Part shown: one piece after another, positions 12,521 to 22,238 of the stretch
Position numbering within the stretch: position 1 is the first letter of the stretch
Layout: each line of letters begins with the position of its first letter
Origin: Leptasterias polaris
Taxonomy: Eukaryota > Echinodermata > Asteroidea > Forcipulatida > Asteriidae
Assembly: GCA_037783415.1 (NCBI GenBank)
Contig: JAZGTN010000096.1
Coordinates: 372,001-436,000 of the forward strand
DNA: 64,000 bases
Reading direction: 5' to 3'
Notes under the pieces: generated by a model
Seen by the model: the letters and a program-made list of their open reading frames with translations, nothing else
Told to the model about the DNA's origin: nothing
Databases searched by the model: none
Made by a program: the position numbers and the translations under genes

Positions 12521-13255
12521 CTCGTCCTATATATTGTGCCTCCTGGTGGCGCTGCAAGAGACTGTGCATCATTTTCCCCTTCCCACTCAAAGTTTAAAAG
12601 GGAAGGATGTAGCAATAATTATCTGTTTGGTTTAAATTTGGTGTGAGAGTTTGTTGATGTAATTTTACTTCTTGTGTTTACTGCTAGAGGAAGTTTCTCC
12701 CTTTTGATGGCTTATTATGTAACAGGTCCAGAAAAACCGTGTTCAGTAGGAGCATAGAGAAAGGACCACGGAGAGACAAGTGTCTAATATGTTCCCTTCC
12801 ACTGTTTATTCCAACTTAATCTCTTGTAGCACCATGGTACAAGTTCATTTCAAGGAATCGTCTGTAATAAACAACCCTCTTGTTTAATCCTTAATCCTCA
12901 AGTAGTGGTAATTAAGTCACCCATTAAATGTATTATAGTTTACAGATAGCAGCCTGTGTGTTCTCCCACCATCACTTCTTTGATTTTATGTACTGGTGGT
13001 TCTTCATGTTTTTAAGTTTTGCCTGTTTCAAGTCATTACTGCTATGGACTCGATTTTAGAGCCATTTTGATTTTAATTTGTAACCTTCCTTGGCACATGT
13101 GTTTTGTTGTTTTTAGTGGTTTTTATCAATCCTGTTAGTTCAGTAGTGTTACTGTTGGTCTTGGTTTAGAATTCACTTGATTTATTGCTTTACATGGTTT
13201 TGCTTTTGGTCATCGCTTCATAATCAATAAAGTAATTTTTCATCGCTTTATAATC

Positions 13256-14077
13256 AATAAAGTAATTTTGTGCAAGCCCACCAACCATGTGGATAATATT
13301 TTAGGTAAATTTGATCTCAAGAACTGGAGACCGATTAGCCTTTTAAATGTAGATTACAAACTGTTGGCCAAAGTTCTCACAAATAGGTTAAAAAGGGCCA
13401 TGCCTTTCATAATAGGTGACGAACAGACATGTGGTGTACCGGGGAGAAAAATTCACGACAACCTCACACTTTTGCGTGATAGCATAGATTATATTAATTG
13501 GAACAATAAGGAAGCAGCTATTTTAAGTATCGATCAGGAGAAGGCTTTCGATAGAATTAATTGGACTCAATTATATGTTTACCATGCTTGAGAAAATGGG
13601 GATTCCCCCCAAATTCATTCAATGGATCAAGCTTTTATATAGTAATCCTGAGAGTTGCGTCATTGTAAATAACTTCATTGGCAGACCTTTCCAAATAAGT
13701 AGAGGTATCAGACAAGGGTGTCCCCTGTCTCCATTGTTACTTTTATGCAGTCTGTGCAGAAGGTTTTATAGGAACTCTAATTAGAATCAATAATGGGTTG
13801 CATGGTATTCAGTGTCCAGGTGGAACTGAATGTGTTAAAATTATCCAGCATGCCGATGATGCCACGGTTTTTATTTCTAAAGAGAGTGTGTAAAGAAAAT
13901 AGAAAACATTATTTGTAGTTTTTACTGGTCAGGTAAACCGGACAAAATCAAGCGTGCCACTATCACCGGACCTCGATACATGGGAGGGACAGGTCTTTTG
14001 GACGTCAGGGTCAGGTTACGCAGTCTAAAACTGATGTGGTTGAGTAATTATATCAAAAGTAATGGTAAATGGAAATC
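13256..14077 (+). pseudogene. Tx1/L1-like LINE reverse transcriptase, left-arm copy, 5' piece
   Basis: Translation shows NWRPISLLNVDYKLLAKVLT, the domain A core SIDQEKAFDRINW, GIRQGCPLSPLL (domain B) and HADD (13843-13866), the catalytic box usually written YADD or FADD. The copy is broken: a frameshift follows FDRINW, another follows CPLSPLL, and about 345 bp present in the right-arm copy is missing near 13886. It ends at 14077 where the inserted block begins and resumes at 19451. No endonuclease domain precedes it. The preceding DNA holds tandem caataaagtaatttt stretches, so it looks like a fused 3'-UTR-like fragment. Confidence 0.85.
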
Positions 14078-15045
14078 AATGATCGTTGCAACTCTATCGT
14101 CCTTAATGCCAAAACATCAAACTAAAACTGCTTAGGACTTTATTGTTGCAACTATGTCAAAAAGACTTAACAGAGGCAAAACACTTGAAATGATGACTGG
14201 CAATTGAGAAGTCCACTCTCTCTCTCGTAAAATAACCAAAACGAAAAATTGAAAACGAGAGAATGGATTTTCTTCAACAAAAAGCCACTAAAAGTCAACA
14301 GTTTGTCTATACTCTGTCTGACAACAAATTGTCTTTGTTGGAAACGATTGCTCTAGGACGAGGTTTGGACTACCTCTGTTGGACTATCGCACACACAAAG
14401 AGCTTCAAAGACAAAACATTTCGGGCTAGATTGCAAGTTTCAACCCATGATAACTCAAAGATTTGGATGAACGGTACTTGCAAATCCTGCTTGAATTACT
14501 TGCTAGTGGGAACAACAGTCGGGTACACAACTTAAAAGAACAGCATGGCTCGAATCAAAGTTGAGATTACGTAAGCTATAAAAAAAAAAAAAAACTAATC
14601 TCTCTTTTAAGTCTCTTTGCCTACATAAGTTATACAGGGATCACACTTCGTTGCAAAACATTACTAAAAAGGATGTAAAAGCTAAACATGGTGACTGATG
14701 AAGTGCAGCTTATAAAATGCACAGAAAATATGTTTTGAGCCCCTCCATTAAAGGAACAAACAAAAGAGGCTCAACATATTATCACCGGATAAAGTTTTTT
14801 TTAGTGAGTTCTAACATCCCTTTCCTCATCCCCCCAAACAACCCTACCCCTTCTCTAACAAACCCACCCTCCCTTTCTTCCGTGAAGATGCATAAAAACA
14901 TCAAAGATTGGGTCAGTTTTAACCATCGCTTTGACTGTTTGAAAAAACGGAGCTCCAAAAACAACATCCAAACAGTCATGGGATGATTTATTAACAGAGA
15001 CCACACAGAAAACATGTGTTTTCCTTTTCAACCTCTCCCGTTCTC
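14078..15045. other. Inserted block, unassigned
   Basis: This block and 19033-19450 interrupt the left LINE copy; the right-arm copy has only about nine bases here. A 90-codon open frame at 14263-14535 (MDFLQQKATK start) is not recognised. There is a poly-A stretch near 14580 and a C-rich patch near 14830-14880. It may be another decayed retroelement, later split by the TIR element at 15046. Confidence 0.4.
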
Positions 15046-15189
15046 TATGGGGCGCCGTTTGTCAATTAATTGTTTAGCGTATTTTTGACGTGTTTTTACC
15101 ATGGTTTGTAATAATTAGATGTAAACCATAGAAAGTGCTGTCAATTTATTTTGTGGTTTACATACCATAAATTTACAATCAAAGCTTAT

Positions 15190-17580
15190 AAATTATGGTT
15201 TATAAACCATGAAAATTGAATCATGGTTTATAAACCATGAAAATTGAAGCGTCATAAAACATGGTTTATAAACCATGAAAATTTAAGCACCTTCAAAACA
15301 TGGTTTATAAACCATAACAATTTAAGCATCAAAACATGGTTTACAAATCATGGTTTATAAACCATGAAAATTTAAGCACCTTCAAAACATGGTTTATAAA
15401 CCATAAAAATTTAAGCATCAAAACATGGTTTACAAATCATGGTTTATAAACCATGAAAAGTGAAGCATCATAAAACATGGTTTACAAACCACGAAAATCG
15501 TGTGACACAAAGCATGGTTTATAAACCATGAAAATCGTGTGTTCACAAATCATGGTTTATAAACCATAAAAAACCTGTGCTCACAAATCATGGTTTATAA
15601 ACCATGAAAATCGTGTGTCACAAATCATGGTTTATAAACCATAAAAAACCTGTGCTCACAAATCATGGTTTATAAACCATGAAAATCGTGTGTCACAAAT
15701 CATGGTTTATAAACCATGAAAATCGTGTGTTCACAAATCATGGTTTATAAACCATAACAAACCTGTGCTCACAAATCATGGTTTATAAACCATGAAAATC
15801 GTGTGTCACAAATCATGGTTTATAAACCATGAAAATCGTGTGTTCACAAATCATGGTTTATAAACCATAACAAACCTGTGCTCACAAATCATGGTTTATA
15901 AACCATAAAAAACCTGTGCTCACAAATCATGGTTTATAAACCATGAAAATCGTGTGTCACAAATCATGGTTTATAAACCATGAAAATCGTGTGTTCACAA
16001 ATCATGGTTTATAAACCATAACAAACCTGTGCTCACAAATCATGGTTTATAAACCATGAAAATCGTGTGTCACAAATCATGGTTTATAAACCATGAAAAT
16101 CGTGTGTTCACAAATCATGGTTTATAAACCATAACAAACCTGTGCTCACAAATCATGGTTTATAAACCATAAAAAACCTGTGCTCACAAATCATGGTTTA
16201 TAAACCATGAAAATCGTGTGTCACAAATCATGGTTTATAAACCATGAAAATCGTGTGTTCACAAATCATGGTTTATAAACCATAACAAACCTGTGCTAAC
16301 AAATCATGGTTTATAAACCATGAAAATCGTGTGTCACAAATCATGGTTTATAAACCATGAAAATCGTGTGTTCACAAATCATGGTTTATAAACCATAACA
16401 AACCTGTGCTCACAAATCATGGTTTATAAACCATAAAAAACCTGTGCTCACAAATCATGGTTTATAAACCATGAAAATCGTGTGTCACAAATCATGGTTT
16501 ATAAACCATGAAAATCGTGTGTTCACAAATCATGGTTTATAAACCATAACAAACCTGTGCTCATCTTCATCATGAAACCGGGGCCGGGGGCCAGTCCTCC
16601 TGTCCAGGCTGCCCGCTGCCGATGCAGGTGCGGCAGCCGATGCAGCTACGGCTGGCGGAACCGCTGGCGAAACGAGAGGGCTTGCCGCAAGTATGGGATG
16701 TTTACGGAGTGGGATGGGATGTTTACCATGAAAATTGAAGCGTCATAAAACATGGTTTATAAACCATGAAAATTTAAGCACCTTCAAAACATGGTTTATA
16801 AACCATAACAATTTAAGCATCATAAAACATGGTTTACAAATCATGGTTTATAAACCATGAAAATTTAAGCACCTTCAAAACATGGTTTATAAACCATAAA
16901 AATTTAAGCATCAAAACATGGTTTACAAATCATGGTTTATAAACCATGAAAATTTAAGCATCTTCAAAACATGGTTTATAAACCATAAAAATGTAAACAT
17001 GGTTTACAAATCATGATTCATGGTTTATAAACCATGAAAATGTAGGCATCCTCAAAACATGGTTTATAAATCATGGTTTATAAACCATGAAAAGTGAAGC
17101 ATCATAAAACATGGTTTACAAACCACGAAAATCGTGTGTTCACAAATCATGGTTTATAAACCATAAAAAACGTGTGTCACAAATCATGGTTTATAAACCA
17201 TAAAAATCGTGTGTCACAAATCATGGTTTATAAACCATGAAAATCGTGTGTTCACAAATCATGGTTTATAAACCATAAAAAACGTGTGCTCACAAATCAT
17301 GGTTTATAAACCATAAAAGACGTGTGCTCACAAATCATGGTTTATAAACCATAAAAATCGTGTGTCACAAATCATGGTTTATAAACCATAAAAAACGTGT
17401 GCTCACAAATCATGGTTTATAAACCATAAAAAACGTGTGCTCACAAATCATGGTTTATAAACCATGAAAATCGTGTGTCACAAATCATGGTTTATAAACC
17501 ATAAAAATCGTGTGTCACAAATCATGGTTTATAAACCATAAAAAACGTGTGCTCACAAATCATGGTTTATAAACCATAAA
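15190..17580. repeat. ATGGTTTATAAACCAT palindrome satellite, main array
   Basis: A perfect 16-bp palindrome recurs every ~37-40 bp, with linkers such as gaaaatcgtgtgtcacaaatc, acaaacctgtgctcacaaat and gaaaatttaagcaccttc. Between 15540 and 16560 the linkers alternate in a higher-order pattern of three to four units. The block 15238-15500 recurs in direct orientation at 16725-17110. The array also occurs inverted at 18395-18880. Confidence 0.95.
16560..16725 (-). pseudogene. Second, inverted copy of the captured gene fragment
   Basis: Reverse complement of 18235-18395, beginning just after gtgctcatcttcatcatgaa. It lacks the two-base insertion seen in the other copy, so the reading frame stays open through an Ala-rich stretch (PAVAASAAAP) to RRTGPRPRF and HDEDEH. 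Only the 3' two thirds of the fragment is present here. It is bounded by the satellite on both sides. Confidence 0.6.
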
Positions 17581-17950
17581 AAACCGTGTCCGAATTAACG
17601 GCTACAGCTACGGCTACGGCTAGATTTCCGCGTCATCGTGCTTTGAAGTATAGGACATCCTTAGCAACATCCTTGGCAACAGCCGTAGCTGTAGCTGTAG
17701 CCGCCAATTCGTGTGTCACAAATCATGGTTTATAAACCATAAAAATCGTGTGTCACAAATCATGGTTTATAAACCATAAAAAACGTGTGCTCACAAATCA
17801 TGGTTTATAAACCATAAAAAACCGTGTCCGAATTAACGGCTACAGCTACGGCTACGGCTAGATTTCCGCGTCATCGTGCTTTGAAGTATAGGACATCCTT
17901 AGCAACATCCTTGGCAACAGCCGTAGCTGTAGCTGTAGCCGCCAATTCGG
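17580..17950. repeat. Two copies of a ~131-bp hairpin (17580-17712 and 17820-17950)
   Basis: Each copy begins gtccgaattaacggctacag and ends gtagctgtagccgccaattc, inverted versions of each other, with the same middle (gcgtcatcgtgctttgaagt). The satellite repeats between the copies show that they were duplicated together with their surroundings. Confidence 0.75.
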
Positions 17951-18173
17951 ATACGGCTCACATCGTCTCATTCCCAATTCTGATCGGTTCCCCATGCGAG
18001 CTAGCAATGATGTAATGCACCGCGTGCCATGCGGCATGCCGGCAGAGGCTCGAGGAAACCAATCACGAAGTAGTCTGTTCCTAGACGACTCTTGTTAACA
18101 ATCTTAGAGACTAGTCGGAGTTTGTTTACCCCCATGCATTGCGGGCCCGGGAACAATTAAATGTGATGTGACA

Positions 18174-18395
18174 ATGGCCGAAACAACAACAAACGTGGAA
18201 AGGCTAGCTGCCACAATATCCACGGCTTTGGTAGAGGCCCTCCGTAAACATCCCATACTTGCGGCAAGCCCTCTCGTTTCGCCAGCGGTTCCGCCAGCCG
18301 TATAGCTGCATCGGCTGCCGCACCTGCATCGGCAGCGGGCAGCCTGGGCAGGAGGACTGGCCCCCGGCCCCGGTTTCATGATGAAGATGAGCACA
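18174..18395 (+). pseudogene. Captured 5' end of an unknown gene inside the TIR element
   Basis: After about 220 bp of non-repetitive, promoter-like DNA (17951-18173, including catgcattgcgggcccggg), an ATG at 18174 opens a frame starting MAETTTNVERLAATIS and running through LVEALRKHP to a Pro/Ala/Val-rich stretch. A two-base insertion (gccgtatagc) gives an in-frame stop here. The inverted copy at 16560-16725 lacks it and stays open. GC content and codon-like composition differ sharply from the surrounding satellite. I read it as a host first exon and promoter acquired by the transposon. The gene is not recognised. Confidence 0.5.
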
Positions 18396-18960
18396 GGTTT
18401 TTTATGGTTTATAAACCATGATTTGTGAGCACAGGTTTTTTATGGTTTATAAACCATGATTTGTGAACACACGATTTTCATGGTTTATAAACCATGATTT
18501 GTGACACACGATTTTCATGGTTTATAAACCATGATTTGTGACACACGATTTTCGTGGTTTGTAAACCATGTTTTATGATGCTTCACTTTTCATGGTTTAT
18601 AAACCATGATTTGTAAACCATGTTTTGATGCTTAAATTTTTATGGTTTATAAACCATGTTTTGAAGGTGCTTAAATTTTCATGGTTTATAAACCATGATT
18701 TGTAAACCATGTTTTATGATGCTTAAATTGTTATGGTTTATAAACCATGTTTTGAAGGTGCTTAAATTTTCATGGTTTATAAACCATGTTTTATGACGTT
18801 TCAATTTTCATGGTTTATAAACCATGGTTTATAAACCATGTTTTATGATGATTCAATTTTCATGGTTTATAAACCATAATTTATAAGCTTTGATTGTAAA
18901 TTTATGGTATGTAAACCACAAAATAAATTGACAGCACTTTCTATGGTTTACATCTAATTA
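18395..18960. repeat. Right arm of the palindromic satellite, inverted
   Basis: Same 16-bp palindrome and linkers as the main array in opposite orientation (ttgtgacacacgattttcat, gtgcttaaattttc). It leads into the unique inverted end shared with 15046-15200. Confidence 0.9.
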
Positions 18961-19032
18961 TTACAAACCATGGTAAAAACACGTCAAAAATACGCTAAAC
19001 AATTAATTGACAAACGGCGCCCCATAGTTCTC

Positions 19033-19450
19033 TGCCCTTTTTCGTTTGCTGGCTACCACCCGATCCAGCTTCGAATTTCCCGCACCATCATACACACAGC
19101 GCTACATGGGCTGTTTCTCACGCCCTCCATCCTATCTCCCCCCCCCCCCCCCCCCCCCACCAATCACTTTAAGAACTATACACTTGACGCCTCTTGCGTT
19201 TTTTAAAGCTTTAGTCTCCATACTTGATTCTCCATCGACATGGGAGAATTGTTAAATATTCAACCTAAAGCTTTTTGAACACTTTGAGTGCATTCCGGTA
19301 CTAATATTTTCTTTGCATGTCCTTCTCTAAAACTCTATATATGATGCACATATCTAATACCATCAAAATGTTTTTTTGTGGTCATACTAGTCTCATCTCA
19401 TGGTCTGATACACAGCTGCATGTATGATTCGCTTTTCCCCTTACACACAC
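19033..19450. other. Continuation of inserted block 14078-15045
   Basis: Resumes after the GTTCTC duplication. It includes a C homopolymer near 19137-19158 and otherwise shows no recognisable coding content. Left LINE homology returns at 19451 (ctattggatcgagaaaccc). Confidence 0.4.
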
Positions 19451-21620
19451 CTATTGGATCGAGAAACCCGGCGAAAGCCATAATCTTGGTTGGTATGTGT
19501 TTGGTAAAACCAAGAAAAAGTCACTGCAGACCACTCCCTTTTATATGGACCTTTTTGCAGCCTACGAAAAATCAGGGGGCGTTTTCAGACCAGCAGCCGA
19601 TTTCACGAAACTTTACGCCATGGCGTAAGTCCACTTGCGCAACATTTATGGGGTAAGTTGCGCCACGAATTTATGATCGATTTCACGAAAGTTACGCCAC
19701 GTCTGAAAGTGGCGCAAGTTTGAAAGTTACGCCACAAAAATGGCGCAACTTACGCACTCGATTTTGATGGCGTAAGTCAGTGTTTTATAGCGCAAGTTGA
19801 TAAACTGCCAACGGCACAACGTGTTTAACCCGAGTAGGCTACACTATCCTCGGTAAACAACGTTATTTCAGTGCTTACCGAAAGATGTTGCTTTCTTTCT
19901 TTTCTGTAGCTTACTTAAAACAAAAAACACGTTCGTCAGCCATTGGTTTTCAAGTAATTTTTACATTGTTGTGTTCAACGCCCACCCCACCAAATTAATC
20001 GAGCATTGTTTTAAAAATACATGGCAACATCAACTTAATTTAGCAGTCAGATAATGAAATATAATGGGAATTCAAAATAAACGAAGTCAGTGGTCCAAGT
20101 TGAGCCATCTTATTCCGACACTTACCGCCGTTGACACTTTACCGTACAAACATGTTGTTGTGTAAAAAAGATCGCGATTTTAAATGGCGCTCCGTTGCAT
20201 TTTTTTCTGTGGTTTCAGGCAACAGTCGTTGAAAAGGTTGATATTAGCCTCGTCCGCGGTGTTTGTTATTTATTTTAGTTATTAAAACGTTGCACAGCTA
20301 AGGCAAGTTTCGTGAAATGCAATTTAAGGAAGTGGCGCAGCTGCGCAACATTTACATGGCGTAACTTTAAGACATGGCGCAAGTTACGCACTACTTTCGT
20401 GAAATCGGCTGCTGAATTCACCTTAGTTTTGGAAGTAATGAATATCCCTCTCTGGCATAATTCAGTGGTTACGATTAATAAGGATAACGATTTAGCGAGT
20501 CCTGTTTTAACAAAGAATAACATCATCAAATTTCAACATGTTGTTAAAAATAACAGACTAATTACCTTTAAGGAATTGGCAAGTGTAAAATTAATCGTAT
20601 CACTGCTGGACGCATAGCTAAACGTCTTGAACAAAACATCAATCCAGTCCTCTTCAAAGAAAAACGTTGTGGGCCTAATAACCATCCAAGCAGGTGGCTG
20701 AAGTTCCAAATTGACCATGGGGATCAGGGTTTGGTACCTTTTTCTAAAATTACCACGAAATTAATGTACAAATCATTGAAGGTCAAAGAATTTGTTTTTC
20801 CAAAAGCACAGGAAAAGTGGGCCTCGATTTTGTTTAGGCCTCACTGATAAGTTCGACTGGGCCAATATTTGGACCAAATTAAATATGAACAATATTATGG
20901 ACGCCAAAGACAAGGACACCTTTTAAGACTTTATCACAGGATTCTGCCAACCCGAGATAAACTTAAACGCATGAAAATCATAGATACAGTCGACTGTCCT
21001 TTCTGTAAATCCGACACTGAAACTGTCGAACATTTGTTTCTATACTGTAATGAGGTGGTTGAACCCTGGTTATACGTCGAATTTTTAATTAAGAAACAAA
21101 CTGGCTGCCGTTTCTTTTGTCTCAGGGATTGTATAAGAATTTTATGTATGAATTTGTCATTTGTATCTATGATAATTGTTGGCATGATGATCAATGTTAT
21201 TTGGAGAATCCGGTGTGATCTTGTCTTCAATGAGGACAACGTTTTCACAAACACAAACATTATCAAGACCTACAAAGAAACTCTCAGATCATTTCTACTA
21301 AGGGAGAGGAAGGCTCCAAACAAGTAATTTTAACAAATTGTACAAATTCCTGTGTACTTTCAATGAAGACGAGAGTCCAAAATTTATGTTCTGATCAAAA
21401 TCGAATGTTGTCACCCCTCTGTTGCTGTCCTTTGTGTACGCCTTAATTTTAATCTTTTTACTTGTACTAGGTTGCTTTTTTCATGTTTTGATCTTGCCTT
21501 TGTTTGATATGTAATATCAACTTTTGTTCATTGTCCTTTAGTTTCTAGTAACCTATATGTACTTGTGTACTGATCTATCAGTACTTGCTTTAATGTTCCA
21601 TAGGAGATGTATATACTCGT
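19451..21620 (+). pseudogene. Tx1/L1-like LINE C-terminal region, left-arm copy, 3' piece
   Basis: Matches the right-arm copy (22239-23283 on -) closely. It encodes the post-RT region ending in a zinc knuckle of the zf-RVT kind, CPFCKSDTETVEHLFLYC, near 20996-21050. The frame is broken by the MITE at 19592-20413, a small deletion after KELA near 20578, and further indels near 20830 and 20920. A longer 3' tail (to about 21830, ending before an ATT microsatellite) differs from that of the right copy. Confidence 0.85.
19592..20413. mobile_element. 0.8-kb MITE inserted in the left LINE copy
   Basis: The ends agcagccgatttcacgaaa and tttcgtgaaatcggctgct are inverted copies. The right-arm LINE copy reads straight across (cagaccagaattcacc), giving an exact empty site. 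Both subterminal regions repeat short words such as ttacgccac and gcgcaagttacgc. No clear target duplication is seen. Confidence 0.85.
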
Positions 21621-21926
21621 AGTCGAAGTGAGTCTGATGAGGTTGTCGAGATTCTAGATGGCAGATGTGTATAGTTTGATCAATCCCTGCTTGCCGTGTC
21701 ATCTCAACAATATCCTTTTAATTGTAAAAACATGTCAAGTATTAGTTTTTACTACCTCGGCCTCCCTACCATGCCTACTAGCCTGTAAAATAAAGCAATG
21801 TCAACAGCAGCATCGTAGGAAAAATACTACCTAAATTATTATTATTATTATTATTATTATTATTTTTTTTTTGAGTGGAGCTCTTATATAGACTCCGTTT
21901 ATTCAACTCAAGTAATTACAAGTATA
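21621..21926. other. Central spacer of the 13.9-kb inverted repeat
   Basis: The arms lose similarity after gagatgtatatact. The left side continues to an AATAAA-like signal and an ATT microsatellite (21836-21862). The right side (read on -) has gaataaacggagtctatata and an A-rich tail. Both look like different LINE 3' ends facing each other. Confidence 0.6.
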
Positions 21927-22238
21927 TACATCTCCTATGGAACATTAAAGCAAGTACTGATAGATCAGTACACAAGTACATATAGGTTACTAGAAACTAA
22001 AGGACAATGAACAAAAGTTGATATTACATATCAAACAAAGGCAAGATCAAAACATGAAAAAAGCAACCTAGTACAAGTAAAAAGATTACAATTAAGGCGT
22101 ACACAAAGGACAGTAACTGAGAGGTGACAAAATTCGATTTTGATCAGAACATAAATTTTGGACTCTCGTCTTCATTGAAAGCACACAGGAATTTGTACAG
22201 TTTGTTAAAATTACTTGTTTGGAGCCTATTCCTCTCCC

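Larger units (their letters stand above)
15046..19026. mobile_element. 4.0-kb TIR element packed with a palindromic satellite
   Basis: The ends are perfect inverted copies over the first 150 bp or so, beginning TATGGGGCGCCGTTTGTCAA. GTTCTC flanks both sides (15040-15045 and 19027-19032), a 6-bp target duplication. TATGG ends and a 6-bp duplication are shared with the larger unit at 12180-26058, suggesting related mobilising machinery. The interior holds ATGGTTTATAAACCAT repeats, two copies of a captured GC-rich fragment in opposite orientation, and two copies of a 131-bp hairpin. No transposase is visible, so it is non-autonomous. Confidence 0.85.

Noticed and set aside
12218..12615. Long overlapping Arg/Val/Ser-rich and Asp/Arg/Thr-rich reading frames on both strands
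   Set aside because: They run through the GTCGCG tandem array, which has no stops in any frame; the same happens at 25793-26118.
15190..18960. CRISPR-like appearance: regularly spaced short palindromic repeats
   Set aside because: The sequence is animal nuclear DNA, the spacers are a few recurring linkers and not unique sequences, there are no cas genes, and the array lies inside a TIR transposon.
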